Source: Acidobacteriota bacterium
GTDB lineage: Bacteria > Acidobacteriota > Terriglobia > Bryobacterales > UBA6623
Assembly (NCBI GenBank): GCA_016125275.1
Contig: WGMB01000010.1
Span: 368,244-432,243, forward strand
Direction: 5' to 3'
DNA: 64,000 bases
The number at the start of each line of letters is the position of its first letter. Position 1 is the first letter of the stretch. Below are positions 16,111 through 25,315 of this stretch, in pieces. Made by a program: the position numbers and the translations under genes. Under the pieces are notes generated by a model. The model searched no databases. It saw only the letters and a program-made list of their open reading frames with translations, and was not told where the DNA came from.

Positions 16111-18047
16111 CGCTGATGCTTTGTGGGGCGGGCCCCGTGGCGGCTCAACCGGTCGTCTTCGACGGCGGCGTGGTCAACGCGGCTAGCTTCCTCCCTGCGT
16201 CCGTACCCGGCGGCGCCATCGCGCAGGGGTCCATCTTTTCAGTCTTCGGACAGGAGTTTGGCGGCGAAGGGCTGTCGGTGGAGGCGTTTCCGTTGCCTAC
16301 TGAGCTCGGCGGCGTCTCGCTCGAGGTCCAGACGAACCTGGGCGCGGTCTTTCGGCCGTTTCTGCTGTATGTGGGAACGGGCCAGATCAACGCCATTCTG
16401 CCGTCCGACGTCCCGATCGGCGAGCATCGGCTGCGCGTGCTGCGAGACGGCGCGACCAGCAATACGGTTCGGTTCAAGGTGGTGCGGTCCAGCGTCGGGA
16501 TTTTCGGACAGGAGGGTTTCAGCTATGGGATGCCTCGCCCGGCCGGGGCTTGGCAGCTCTCAGAGAACCCGACCCGCGGAGACGCCCTGACGCTGTGGGG
16601 CACGGGCCTCGGTCCGATCGACGCGCCCGATTCGACCGAAGCGCCTATCGGCCCCGTCGCGATCTCTCTCCACGTCTTCGTCGCGGGAATCGAGGCCGAA
16701 GTTGTCTATCAGGGGAGATCGAGCTGCTGCGCTGGGCTCGACCAGATCAACATCGTGATTCCGAAAGGGGCGCCGTACGGCTGTTTCGTCCCAGTGTGGG
16801 CGGAGATCGGTGGTGACATGGTCAGCAACGTGATGACCCTCGCCCTGTCGCCTCCGGATAGCGGCTGCGAGGCGTTTCAGGACGGCAACCTTTCAACCTG
16901 GATGGTCGATGCGGCGCGCATTGAGATGGTCCGGACGTTCGTACAGGATGGCATCACCGATGAAATCACCGGCATCTTCGTACGGCGGGTCATCGCCCTG
17001 GCCGGCAACCCTTCCCTGCCCTTTCGCAAGGATGACCTAGCCTCGAGCCCGCCTCCCGGGTCGTGCCTGATCCCGACGACGCCTTCATACCTCAACCCAT
17101 TCGGGCTGGAGTCTGCCGCAACTACGGCCATCGAGACGCCCACCGGAAGTGTGAATCTAGAAGCGCTTCCGCAAGACGGCATCCCCGACGCCCCGGGCTA
17201 CGAGCCGGGCAGGCCGACGCACGCTGTCCAGTCGGACGCGCTGGGGCTCGAACCGGGCCTGTACCGAGCCGAGACCCCCGGCCTCGATGGCTACTTTCCC
17301 CCGTTTACAGCCGAGCTCGACACTGGACTGCCCTCTCGCTGGGTCAATCGCGAAGAGCCCTCAACCGCGCCACGCGATACCGGCGTTACGCTGGAGGTCC
17401 AAGCCGACGGGAATCCTCAACGCAGACTGCTCGTCAGCCTGACGGGCCCCTCCGCGGACCCGTTGACGGGCCCCGACATAGCGGTTTGCCGTGCGGCGCT
17501 CGTGAACGGGAGGTTCTCCATCCCGAAGGCCTTTCTGGCGAATATCCCCGACTCGACCGTTCAACTGGGCTTCACTGATGCGGTCACGGCGCCTTTCGAG
17601 GGCGTGCCGGAGGATTTCTCGACGTTATTCACACACCGCCGGGTGCAACTTGTGGACCTTGCCCTGGGCCCACCGCAATTGGCCTCCACGCCGGTCATCT
17701 TGCCCGACGGCTCCGAGATCCAAGCCGAGGTCGCCGCCAACTTCGGCGAGCGACAGCGCGGGCTGATGGCCCGAACCGTGATGCCCGCCGATCAGGGCAT
17801 GCTGTTCCTGTTCGATGAATCCGCCAACTGGCGCTTCTGGATGCTCGGTACGCTCATTCCGCTCGACATTTTGTGGATGGATGAGAACCGCGAGATCCTC
17901 TACATCAGCGCCGACACCCCGCCCTGCACGAACAACGTCAGTTGCCCGACCTATGGGCCGAGCGCTTCTTCCCGGTACGTGCTGGAGCTCAACGCCGGCG
18001 AGGCGGCTCGGCGTGGGCTAAGCGTTGGGGATCGGCTGGATTGGTGA
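16056..18047 (+). CDS. Secreted Solibacter-paralog domain protein fused to DUF192
   Basis: About 663 residues. After a signal peptide with a hydrophobic core around CFVLALMLCGAGPVAAQ comes the Solibacter-specific domain (TIGR03437): VVNAASFLPASVPGGAIAQG, then a GQINAILP block, then GLGPIDAPDS. The middle (about residues 270-545) is unassigned. The last 110 residues are a DUF192 domain (NFGERQRGLMART, GMLFLFDESANWRFWMLGT, IPLDILWMDENREIL). The open frame runs upstream inside the DUF971 gene. The GTG at 16056 was chosen because GGGAG precedes it and it gives a full signal; the ATG at 16116 is the alternative but leaves only ten signal residues. The protein is likely exported; function unknown. 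Confidence 0.75.
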   Translation: MGTGRRARQATREGCFVLALMLCGAGPVAAQPVVFDGGVVNAASFLPASVPGGAIAQGSIFSVFGQEFGGEGLSVEAFPLPTELGGVSLEVQTNLGAVFRPFLLYVGTGQINAILPSDVPIGEHRLRVLRDGATSNTVRFKVVRSSVGIFGQEGFSYGMPRPAGAWQLSENPTRGDALTLWGTGLGPIDAPDSTEAPIGPVAISLHVFVAGIEAEVVYQGRSSCCAGLDQINIVIPKGAPYGCFVPVWAEIGGDMVSNVMTLALSPPDSGCEAFQDGNLSTWMVDAARIEMVRTFVQDGITDEITGIFVRRVIALAGNPSLPFRKDDLASSPPPGSCLIPTTPSYLNPFGLESAATTAIETPTGSVNLEALPQDGIPDAPGYEPGRPTHAVQSDALGLEPGLYRAETPGLDGYFPPFTAELDTGLPSRWVNREEPSTAPRDTGVTLEVQADGNPQRRLLVSLTGPSADPLTGPDIAVCRAALVNGRFSIPKAFLANIPDSTVQLGFTDAVTAPFEGVPEDFSTLFTHRRVQLVDLALGPPQLASTPVILPDGSEIQAEVAANFGERQRGLMARTVMPADQGMLFLFDESANWRFWMLGTLIPLDILWMDENREILYISADTPPCTNNVSCPTYGPSASSRYVLELNAGEAARRGLSVGDRLDW

Positions 18048-19096
18048 CCCCAGGCTGACGCCTGGGGCTCTGTTGCTGTTGGGGCGAGGGCGTCAGAGCC
18101 TCGGACGTGAGTCCCAGGTTGTTGTTTGGCTTGCTTCAGGCGATCCGCGGCCAGCCGGGCGCGGCGGCCTTCGTTGGTGTCCGGGTAGCGCTCGGCCAAG
18201 TCTTCCAGCTCGCGGATGGCGGCGGCGTAGCGCCCGTTGCGGGTGTGGATCTCCGCCAAGAACGCCTGCGGATGGGTGAAGTGGCCCGGGTCCAGGCGCT
18301 TGGCCTCCAAGAGGTATTTCAGGGCCCAGCCCTCCTGCTGCAAGTAGAAGTAGCACAGGCCGAGCTGAGCGTTGGCGAGAGCGTCTTCGGGGCGCGCCTC
18401 CACGGCTTGCCGGTTGACCCGGACCGCCTCGGGGAGCTTCTGTTGGGCCAGCAGCACGCCGCCCAGGTTCACCAGCGGAGCGAACTCGTCCGGGGCCGCC
18501 GCCAGGGCCTCTCGAAAGTACTCCTCAGCGCGAGCGAAGTCCTTGCGCTGGTTGGCCAGCACGCCCAGATCATTCCAGGCGTCCGCGTAGTCCGGGGCCA
18601 GCTCCACGGCTTTTTCGAGATGTTCGACGGCGGCCTCGGCGTTGCGCCGTTCCAGGGCCGCCTGGGCGCGTTTTCGCTCCGCTACGGCCTTGTCAGGAAT
18701 CTCCAGCTCCCGCACCGAGACCGTGCTACGCTCTTCCAAGGCGCGGCTGTGCTCGCGGGAGGAGCGTCGCACGGGGATGATGGTTTGAACTCGGCCGCGC
18801 TCATCGGCCACCGACTCGCTCACCGCCAGCGTTCGGCGCGTCTCGCCCCACTCGGGGTGAGCGGCCAGGATGGTGTAGGTTCCCGCCGCCAACCCTCGAA
18901 ACCGGAACCGACCGTCGCGGACTACCTTCTGGTCTTGATAGGGCTGGTCCACTCCCGCGAGGACGACCGTGGCCGAAGAGGGGTGCGGAATCAGCTCGCC
19001 GACGATCTCGAAATGCTGTTCGGCCGGCGCAACCGCCAGCGCGAGCGCGAACAAGACGCAGAGCTGACACGCCACGCGCATCCGTCCGCTTCTCAT
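17951..19096 (-). CDS. Secreted TPR protein with carboxypeptidase-regulatory-like N-terminus
   Basis: About 381 residues: a Sec signal (MRVACQLCVLFALALAVAPA region), a beta-sandwich resembling a carboxypeptidase regulatory domain (VVRDGRFRFRGLAAGTYTILAAHPE, about residues 50-75), then TPR repeats from about 140 to 325 (AVEHLEKAVELAPDYADAWNDLG and following). The last 50 or so codons are low complexity and run through a hairpin element and into the 3' end of the convergent gene, overlapping it by 97 bases. The real stop may be earlier in an ancestral form. The ATG at 19096 was chosen over 19132 because the latter adds residues that weaken the signal; 19081 is also possible. Confidence 0.65.
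   Translation of the reverse strand: MRSGRMRVACQLCVLFALALAVAPAEQHFEIVGELIPHPSSATVVLAGVDQPYQDQKVVRDGRFRFRGLAAGTYTILAAHPEWGETRRTLAVSESVADERGRVQTIIPVRRSSREHSRALEERSTVSVRELEIPDKAVAERKRAQAALERRNAEAAVEHLEKAVELAPDYADAWNDLGVLANQRKDFARAEEYFREALAAAPDEFAPLVNLGGVLLAQQKLPEAVRVNRQAVEARPEDALANAQLGLCYFYLQQEGWALKYLLEAKRLDPGHFTHPQAFLAEIHTRNGRYAAAIRELEDLAERYPDTNEGRRARLAADRLKQAKQQPGTHVRGSDALAPTATEPQASAWGHQSSRSPTLSPRRAASPALSSSTYREEALGP
18048..18067. terminator. Perfect hairpin, REP-like, between convergent gene ends
   Basis: CCCCAGGC-TGAC-GCCTGGGG is a perfect 8-bp stem placed directly at the stop of the DUF192 fusion gene and inside the 3' part of the convergent TPR gene. From memory, similar CCCAGGC...GCCTGGG hairpins are dispersed repeats in some Acidobacteriota and Planctomycetota genomes. 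It may act as a bidirectional terminator or be a REP-type insertion. Confidence 0.5.
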
Positions 19097-19136
19097 CGTA
19101 GCGGGCGCAAACCCGCCCCGGTTCCGGGCCACTCGG

Positions 19137-20762
19137 CTACGGCTTGCGACCGGTATCGACGATCGGCGTCGACTCGGCCGGCTCGAATAGGCCGAAAGTG
19201 AACACGCCGTTGGCGGCCGTGATCGACACGTACTGCTTGCCGCGGTAGGCCCAGGTGATCGGCGAAGCGAACACCGGCTGGCCCATGTTGAAGTGCCACA
19301 GGTGCATGCCGCTCTTGGCGTCGACCGCCGCGATGTGATTGTCGTCGTCGCCGAAGAAGATCACGCCGCCGGCGGTGGAAAGCGTTCCGGCCCAGGCCGA
19401 CGTGGGGCCGGTGAGCGGGTACTCCCAGACGCGCTTGCCGGTCTCCGGCTGCAAGGCGCGCAGAATGAACTGGCCCGAGGCGCCCGGCGGACGCTCGCCG
19501 CCCGTGCCGGCGAAGCCCGTCTTGGGCTCCGGCTCCTTGGCCGAGCTGGTGTAGATGTCGCAGGCTTCCAGCGTCATCACGTAGAACAGGCCGGTGTCAG
19601 GGTTGTAGGAATCGGACATCCAGTTCGCGGCGCCGCGAACAGTCGGACAGGCTTCCACGCCCTCCGGCGTCGGAATCTGGCCCTCGTTGAGGATCGGTCG
19701 GCCGTTCTTGTCGATTCCCTTGGCCCAAGTGAGCTTGTCCACGAAGGGAGAAGCATGCAAAAACTCGCCGGTCGTGCGGTCCAGGATGTAGTAGAAGCCG
19801 TTACGGTTCGCCTGCACCACGACCTTGCGCTTCTTGCCCTGAATCTCCAGGTCGAGCAGCACCGGCGGCTCCTGGCCGTCCCAGTCCCACACATCGTGCG
19901 GCGTGAACTGGAAGTGCCACTTCATCTCGCCGCTGTCGAGGTCGACGCCGATCACGGAATCCGAGTAGAGATTGTCGCCCGGCCGGTCGCCGCCATAGAA
20001 ATCCGGCCAGGGGTTGCCGGTGGGCCAAATCAACAGGTTCGTCTCCGGGTCGTAGGAGCCGGGCATCCAGGTGCCTGCGCCGCCCCACGGCAAGGTCTTG
20101 GGTCCCCAGCCCTCGGAGCCCGGCTCGCCGGCGGCAGGCACCGTCCACAGATGCCAAGCCTGGCTGCCGTCCTCGGCGTTGCGGGCCTCCAAGAAGCCGC
20201 GCATGCCCGAATCTCCGCCGGAGACGCCCACGATCAGCTTGTCCTTCACGACGACCGGGGCGACCGTGCAGTGGTACCCCTCTTTGGGATCGGCGTACGA
20301 CTGGTCCCACACCATCGCGCCGTTCACCCGGTTGAGAGCCAGCAGATGGCAGTCGCTGGTCACGAAGAAGACGCGATCGCCGAGGATGGCTGCGCCGCGA
20401 TTCTGCCGCTGCATCTCGACGCCTTCCTGGCGGTAGTGCCAGATCTGACGGCCGGTCACTGCGTCCAAGGCATAGATTTCATTGGAGTTCGTGACGTACA
20501 GCACGCCGTCGTAGACGATCGGATACGAGCTCAGCCGGCGCGCTTCGTTGATGTGAAAGAACCACTTCGGCGTCAGGTTCTTCACGTTGTCAGCGGTGAT
20601 CTGCTTCAGCGGGCTGTGCCGGTTGGAGGCGTAGTCGCCCATGAAGGTCAACCAGTTTTCGCTCGGCGCCGCCAAGATGTCTTCGTAGCGCACCTGGGCT
20701 GAAGCGGCGACCGTCAACAGAGACGCCGCCAGAAGGGCTGCTGGAAATTTCACGGATCTCAT
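19137..20762 (-). CDS. PQQ-dependent quinoprotein dehydrogenase
   Basis: A 541-residue exported eight-bladed propeller dehydrogenase of the PQQ alcohol/glucose dehydrogenase class. The signal peptide is MRSVKFPAALLAASLLTVA; tryptophan-docking repeats include NSNEIYALDAVTGRQIWHYR and NHIAAVDAKSGMHLWHFNMG. The oxidised substrate cannot be fixed; alcohols or aldose sugars are typical. The ATG at 20762 overlaps the stop of the upstream cytochrome c gene by four bases. The open frame continues far upstream in that gene's shadow. Coupling to the dihaem cytochrome suggests electrons pass from PQQ to cytochrome c in the periplasm. Confidence 0.85.
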   Translation of the reverse strand: MRSVKFPAALLAASLLTVAASAQVRYEDILAAPSENWLTFMGDYASNRHSPLKQITADNVKNLTPKWFFHINEARRLSSYPIVYDGVLYVTNSNEIYALDAVTGRQIWHYRQEGVEMQRQNRGAAILGDRVFFVTSDCHLLALNRVNGAMVWDQSYADPKEGYHCTVAPVVVKDKLIVGVSGGDSGMRGFLEARNAEDGSQAWHLWTVPAAGEPGSEGWGPKTLPWGGAGTWMPGSYDPETNLLIWPTGNPWPDFYGGDRPGDNLYSDSVIGVDLDSGEMKWHFQFTPHDVWDWDGQEPPVLLDLEIQGKKRKVVVQANRNGFYYILDRTTGEFLHASPFVDKLTWAKGIDKNGRPILNEGQIPTPEGVEACPTVRGAANWMSDSYNPDTGLFYVMTLEACDIYTSSAKEPEPKTGFAGTGGERPPGASGQFILRALQPETGKRVWEYPLTGPTSAWAGTLSTAGGVIFFGDDDNHIAAVDAKSGMHLWHFNMGQPVFASPITWAYRGKQYVSITAANGVFTFGLFEPAESTPIVDTGRKP

Positions 20763-21577
20763 TCCTCGGAGGCGGAATCCTTCGGCGCGCGGATGGTCTG
20801 CTGTGCCAGGAAAGCGAGCAGGTCTTCGACCTCGGTCTCGCTGAGCTTGTCCTTGTAGTTGGCGGGCATCCAGGACTTCTCCTGGAAGTTCGCTTCTTTG
20901 AGCTCCCGCTTGTCGAGCAAGTGCAGGCGGCCCTTGCCGTCCAGCAACTGCAGGGAATAGTTGCTGTTGTTCTTGGCGACTCCCTTGATCTGGGTTCCGT
21001 CGGCCAGCGTGGCGATCACGGGCCGGAAGCCCTCGGTGAAGCGCTTGTTGGGCTCGAGCAGACCTTCGCGGAGCTGACTCAGGTTGCGGTCCATGCCGAT
21101 GTTGGTCAAGTCCGGGCCGAGATAGCCGCCCTCGCCGCGAATCATGTGGCAGTTGGCGCAGCCGCCCTTGCCGTAGTAGATCGCCTTGCCGGCGGCCGGA
21201 TCGCCCTTCAGCGGCTGGCGATAGGCGGGCGCGCTCAGATTGCGCACGTATGCCGTGATTTGCCACACCTTGGGATCGTCGAGCGGCGACGGCGGCATGT
21301 CGCTGCCGGCGATGCCGTTCTTGATGATGTCGAACAGCTCCTCGTCGGAAGCCCGCCGCGCGTTGCGGCCCGTGATGAGGTTGGGGCCGCGGCCGCCCTC
21401 GGCGGTGATGCCATGGCATCCCGAGCAGACGAGCTTGAAGTTCTCTTCCCCGGCGGCGATGGCGGCGGAGTCCTTCATGTAAAGGCCCGCGGCGGCCTTC
21501 ATGTCGCCGGCCTCATGCGGCGGCTGTTGAGCCGAGAGCAGCGCAGCCCCGGCAAGGAGGAAGATCCCGATTCGCAT
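20759..21577 (-). CDS. Dihaem cytochrome c, exported
   Basis: A 272-residue periplasmic protein with a short signal (MRIGIFLLAGAALLSAQ) and two haem-binding sites, CSGCH at 51-55 and CANCH at 140-144. Each is followed by a distal Met candidate (GSDMPPSP and SWMPANY). This fits two class I cytochrome c domains in tandem. The second domain contains an insertion (ATLADGTQIKGVAKNNSNYS) seen in cytochromes attached to membrane-bound dehydrogenases. The gene is first in a two-gene operon with the PQQ dehydrogenase and is its likely electron acceptor. Confidence 0.9.
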   Translation of the reverse strand: MRIGIFLLAGAALLSAQQPPHEAGDMKAAAGLYMKDSAAIAAGEENFKLVCSGCHGITAEGGRGPNLITGRNARRASDEELFDIIKNGIAGSDMPPSPLDDPKVWQITAYVRNLSAPAYRQPLKGDPAAGKAIYYGKGGCANCHMIRGEGGYLGPDLTNIGMDRNLSQLREGLLEPNKRFTEGFRPVIATLADGTQIKGVAKNNSNYSLQLLDGKGRLHLLDKRELKEANFQEKSWMPANYKDKLSETEVEDLLAFLAQQTIRAPKDSASEE

Positions 21578-21643
21578 CGTCCTGATTATAGGAGGGCTGG
21601 CCGGCTGTGTCCGTCGCCGGAAGCGGAAAAAAGCCGCAATCGC

Positions 21644-22999
21644 TCAGCTCGTCTCGGGCAGGCTCACCAAGTCCCAGGGCGCCCGGGCCACCCGGCCGAG
21701 ATAGCGGTTGGCCTGGCGGTCCTCCAGGCAGATCTCCTTCTCGGCGTCCCACCAAATCTTGCGACCGGCCTTGTAGCTGACGTTGCCCAGATGGGCGATC
21801 AGCGAGGAGCGGTGCCCCGTAAGGGCGTCCGACCGTGGCCGTTCGCTCTCCCGCAGGCAGCGGATGAAGTGCGCGGCGTGCAGCGCCGAGGGCTCCTCGC
21901 CCTGCACGTGGCGTTGTTCGAGCGCAGGGCCCGCGTCCTCCCCGGAGCCGAGCGAGCCGGACCGCGCCTGCTGCTCCGGAAAGACCTCGTAGCCTAGCCG
22001 ATCAGCCACGACCAAGCCGTTGGAGCCGTAGAAGGCCATCCCGTTGGGCCGGTCGAACTGCCCGCGCGCGCCGTGCATCTGCGCTCCGGGTGTGGTGCGG
22101 GCGAAGGAGCCGAAGGCGTTGTTGTTGATGGTCTCGTAGCTGAGCACGAACCCTGGGTATTCGTAGGAGACCTGCAGGATGTCGGGCTGATCGCTCATGC
22201 CTTCCGTCAAGAATCTGCCGCCCGTGGCCGAAACGGTGGTCGGCCGGTCCTGGCCCATGATCTGATGCACTGTATCGAAGCGATGGACGCCGAAATCGGT
22301 GATCCAGCCGCCGGCGTAGTCGTAGAAGCCCCGGTAAGAGCTCAGGAAGCGCTTGCGGTTGAAGGGAACCAGCGGCGCAGGGCCGAGGTAGAGGTCCCAG
22401 TCGAGCCCGGCCGGCGGCGGCTCGTCCGGCGTCTGCGGCAGTCCGTGGCCGAGGTTGGCGTAGTTCCAGACCTTCACGAAGCGGACATCGCGCAACACGC
22501 CTTCGCGAACCATCCGCTCGACTTCGGCTAGGTGCGGCGCCGAGCGGTGTTGGGTGCCCGTCAGAAACACTTGCTTGGGATGCTTCTTGGAGGCCTCGAC
22601 AATGGCGCGCCCCTCCAAGATGTTGTGCCCCAAGGGCTTCTCGCAGTAGAGATGCTTGCCGGCCTCCAGCGAGCGGATGGCGGGGATGACGTGGCCGTGG
22701 TCAGGCGTGGCCAGATGCACGGCGTCGAAGTCGCTGCGTTCGAGAGCGCGGCGAAAGTCCTGAACCTCGGCGCCCTTGCCGCCGCTGAGCGTCTGGTTGG
22801 CCTTGGCGGACTGTTGGTCGTAGCAATCGCAGAGCACCGTGTACTCCACGTTCGGGACCTTGACCATGTGGCGCGCGACGCTCGTGCCGCGGCCTCCGCA
22901 GCCGATCAAGGCGAGACGGACACGATCATTGGCGCCGAGGACGCGCGAGGCGGAGGCGGCCGTCAAGGCGGCGGAAGCGAGGAACCGGCGGCGGTGCAC
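21644..22999 (-). CDS. Gfo/Idh/MocA-family oxidoreductase with Tat signal
   Basis: A 451-residue NAD(P)-dependent oxidoreductase of the Gfo/Idh/MocA family. A twin-arginine leader MHRRRFLASAALTAASA predicts folded export. The Rossmann motif LALIGCGGRGTSVARHM follows at about residues 29-45, then the substrate-side signature CEKPLGHNILEGRAIVEA near 118-135. Exported members with Tat leaders are abundant in Solibacter-type and Planctomycete genomes, where they act on sugars or inositols; the substrate here is unknown. It lies between the cytochrome operon and gatB on the same strand, with no tight coupling. Confidence 0.9.
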   Translation of the reverse strand: MHRRRFLASAALTAASASRVLGANDRVRLALIGCGGRGTSVARHMVKVPNVEYTVLCDCYDQQSAKANQTLSGGKGAEVQDFRRALERSDFDAVHLATPDHGHVIPAIRSLEAGKHLYCEKPLGHNILEGRAIVEASKKHPKQVFLTGTQHRSAPHLAEVERMVREGVLRDVRFVKVWNYANLGHGLPQTPDEPPPAGLDWDLYLGPAPLVPFNRKRFLSSYRGFYDYAGGWITDFGVHRFDTVHQIMGQDRPTTVSATGGRFLTEGMSDQPDILQVSYEYPGFVLSYETINNNAFGSFARTTPGAQMHGARGQFDRPNGMAFYGSNGLVVADRLGYEVFPEQQARSGSLGSGEDAGPALEQRHVQGEEPSALHAAHFIRCLRESERPRSDALTGHRSSLIAHLGNVSYKAGRKIWWDAEKEICLEDRQANRYLGRVARAPWDLVSLPETS

Positions 23000-23045
23000 G
23001 CTCGACAGTATAGGCCAGCCGACGAAATGGGCACGTCCGTCGGCG

Positions 23046-24530
23046 CTACCCTGCCAGCTTCTTGGTCAACAGCTCGTTCACCACCTGCGGGTTCGCCTGG
23101 CCCTTGGTCTGCTTCATCACTTGGCCCACGAAGAAGCCAAGGATGCCGACCTTGCCGCCCCGATAGGTCTCGACCTGCTTGGGGTTGGCGGCCAGGATGC
23201 CGTCGATGATGCTCTCGAGCGCGCCGGTGTCGGAGATCTGCTTCAAGCCTTCGGCTTCGATGATCTCGTCGGCGCTCTTGCCGCTCTCGAACATCTTGGC
23301 AAAGACTTCCTTGGCGAGCTTCGACGACAGGGTGCCGTCGCCGAGAAGCTTCAGGAGGCGGGCCAGACTCTCGGCGGAGATAGGCGACTCGGTGATCGTC
23401 TTGCCGGCGGCGTTGAGCGCTCCGGCCAACTCGCCCTGCACCCAGTTGGCGGCCATCTTGGCGTCGCCCGAAGCCTTGGCGACGGTCTCGAAGTAGTCCG
23501 CGGTTTCGGCCGAAAGAGCCAGCACGCGGGCGTCGTAGTCGGAGACGCCGTACTCGCTCACCAGCCGCTCGCGTTTGTTGCGCGGCAGCTCCGGCATGGA
23601 GTCGGCGATGCTGCGCTCCCACTCCTCGCTCACCAGCAGCGGCGGCAGGTCCGGCTCGGGGAAGTAGCGGTAGTCGTGCGCTTCTTCCTTGGAACGCATC
23701 GAGGAGGTCTCGCCCGTCGTGTTGTTGAACAGGCGGGTCTCCTGCACCACCAGAGCGCCCGATTCGAGCACCGCTACCTGCCGAGCGATCTCGTACTCGA
23801 TCGCCATCTTCACGAAGCGAAACGAGTTGACGTTCTTGATCTCGGCCTTGACGCCGAACTTTTCCTCGCCCTTGAGGCGGACCGAGACGTTGGCGTCGCA
23901 GCGGAGCTGCCCCTTCTCCATGTCGCAGTCGGAGACGCCGGCGAATTGGAGCGCCTGCTTGATCTCGGTGAGATAAGCGAAGGCCTCTTCGGAGCTACGC
24001 ATGTCCGGTTCGGAAACGATCTCGGCCAGCGGCGCGCCGGCGCGATTCAGGTCCACGTAGCTGTACTGGTCCGAATCGCGAAAACCATCGTGGATGGTCT
24101 TGCCGGCGTCCTCTTCCAGATGCAGCCGCGTGATGCCGATGCGCTTGGTGGAGCCGTCTTCGAGGTCCACGTCGAGCCAGCCGTGCTCGGCCAGAGGCTC
24201 GTCGTACTGCGAGATCTGGTAGCCCTTCGGCAGGTCCGGATAAAAGTAGTTCTTCCGCGCGAACACGGAGCGCCGGTTGATCTTGCAGTGGATGGCCAGC
24301 GAGGCTCGCACTCCCTGCTCGACGGCTTCGCGGTTGAGCACGGGCAAGGCCCCGGGGAGGCCCAGCACGACGGGGTCGGTCTGGGTATTGGCCGGGTTGC
24401 CGAACTCGTGGGAGCTGGGCGAGAAGATCTTCGTCTTGGTCTTGAGCTGGCAGTGGACTTCCAGGCCGATGACGGGCTCGTACTTGGCGACGGTTTCAGG
24501 ATCGGCAATGGGGATCACGGCTAGGTCCAT
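23046..24530 (-). CDS. gatB: Asp-tRNA(Asn)/Glu-tRNA(Gln) amidotransferase subunit B
   Basis: GatB is the kinase-like subunit of GatCAB, which converts misacylated Glu-tRNA(Gln) and Asp-tRNA(Asn) in the cytosol. The 494 residues include the start block [21 protein letters not shown] near residues 18-38, the metal and transferase region [23 protein letters not shown] and the [12 protein letters not shown] motif. The C-terminal YqeY-like tail domain ends in [20 protein letters not shown]. The length is standard. gatA and gatC are not beside it. The call is secure. Confidence 0.97.
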   Translation of the reverse strand: MDLAVIPIADPETVAKYEPVIGLEVHCQLKTKTKIFSPSSHEFGNPANTQTDPVVLGLPGALPVLNREAVEQGVRASLAIHCKINRRSVFARKNYFYPDLPKGYQISQYDEPLAEHGWLDVDLEDGSTKRIGITRLHLEEDAGKTIHDGFRDSDQYSYVDLNRAGAPLAEIVSEPDMRSSEEAFAYLTEIKQALQFAGVSDCDMEKGQLRCDANVSVRLKGEEKFGVKAEIKNVNSFRFVKMAIEYEIARQVAVLESGALVVQETRLFNNTTGETSSMRSKEEAHDYRYFPEPDLPPLLVSEEWERSIADSMPELPRNKRERLVSEYGVSDYDARVLALSAETADYFETVAKASGDAKMAANWVQGELAGALNAAGKTITESPISAESLARLLKLLGDGTLSSKLAKEVFAKMFESGKSADEIIEAEGLKQISDTGALESIIDGILAANPKQVETYRGGKVGILGFFVGQVMKQTKGQANPQVVNELLTKKLAG

Positions 24531-24610
24531 GGCGAAGGCTCCAAAGGCGCTATTCTAGCAGCGCTTGGCAGGCCCAACAGTCGCGCCGATACGGATGGTA
24601 CGATGATGGT

Positions 24611-24895
24611 ATGGCGGCTACCATTGACAAAGCCGGGCGCGTGGTCATCCCCAAGGCGGTGCGAGAAGCGGCCGGGTTTGAGCCGGGAATGGAGATTGAG
24701 ATCCGGCTCCGAGACGGAGTCGTCGAGATCGAGCCCAAGTTTGCCGAGCCGAGGTTGGAGTACCGCAACGGCTTGCTCGTGGCGGTGGCGGACGATGCTG
24801 GGCCCGTTCCCCCGAACGAAGTGGACGAGGTGATCGAGAAGATCCGCTCCGAAGGCTTGGGATACAGCGGTTTGCCCGATGCCGATCGCTCTTGA
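24611..24895 (+). CDS. AbrB/MazE/VapB-type antitoxin
   Basis: A 94-residue protein whose first 45 residues form a SpoVT/AbrB swapped-hairpin DNA-binding domain: ATIDKAGRVVIPKAVREAAGF then EPGMEIEIRLRDGVVEIEP. The C-terminal half is acidic and would bind a toxin. Its end overlaps the following PIN-domain gene by 17 bases, typical VapB-VapC coupling. It is divergently placed from gatB, 80 bases apart. Pairing is inferred from order and domains. Confidence 0.85.
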   Translation: MAATIDKAGRVVIPKAVREAAGFEPGMEIEIRLRDGVVEIEPKFAEPRLEYRNGLLVAVADDAGPVPPNEVDEVIEKIRSEGLGYSGLPDADRS

Positions 24896-25313
24896 CACCA
24901 GCTTCGTCATCGCGGCCTGTTGCGCTTGGCATCCGGCCTTTTCGATCTGCCGAGACGCCCTCTTGGAACGTCCTGTAGAGCCCCTCATCCTTCCTGTTCA
25001 CGTGATGGCGGAATCCTTCTCCGTCCTAACCCGCTTGCCCCGCCCACGTCGGTTGCCGCCGAATCTAGCGTGGCGGCTCCTCGAAGAGCGCTTCTTTTCG
25101 AAATGCGCGGCTGCGAGCCTGGAGAAACAGGACCTGGCGAACGCCGTCGCTGCTTGCCGGGATGCCGGAGCGGCGGGAGGGCGGGTCTACGATGCACTGA
25201 TTGCCGCAAGCGCCGCACGAGCGGGCGCTACTGTGCTTTGGACTCTGAATCCGAAACACTTTCTCGCTGTGGCGCCGCAGGGATTGGCCGTGATGCGGCC
25301 CGGCGGTGCGTAG
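24879..25313 (+). CDS. PIN-domain ribonuclease, VapC-type toxin
   Basis: A 144-residue PIN-domain protein. Acidic metal-binding residues are visible at Asp6 (ALDTSF), Glu45 (VMAESFSV) and Asp105 (VYDALIAASA). VapC toxins cut RNA, often tRNA or rRNA, when freed from their antitoxin. The start overlaps the antitoxin end by 17 bases. Its stop lies three bases from that of the convergent sulfatase. The family is clear; toxicity and target are inferred. Confidence 0.85.
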   Translation: MPIALDTSFVIAACCAWHPAFSICRDALLERPVEPLILPVHVMAESFSVLTRLPRPRRLPPNLAWRLLEERFFSKCAAASLEKQDLANAVAACRDAGAAGGRVYDALIAASAARAGATVLWTLNPKHFLAVAPQGLAVMRPGGA

Positions 25314-25315
25314 TC

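Noticed and set aside
20763..21419. Upstream extension of the PQQ dehydrogenase frame
   Set aside because: These residues are the out-of-frame shadow of the cytochrome c gene; the signal peptide at 20762 marks the true start.
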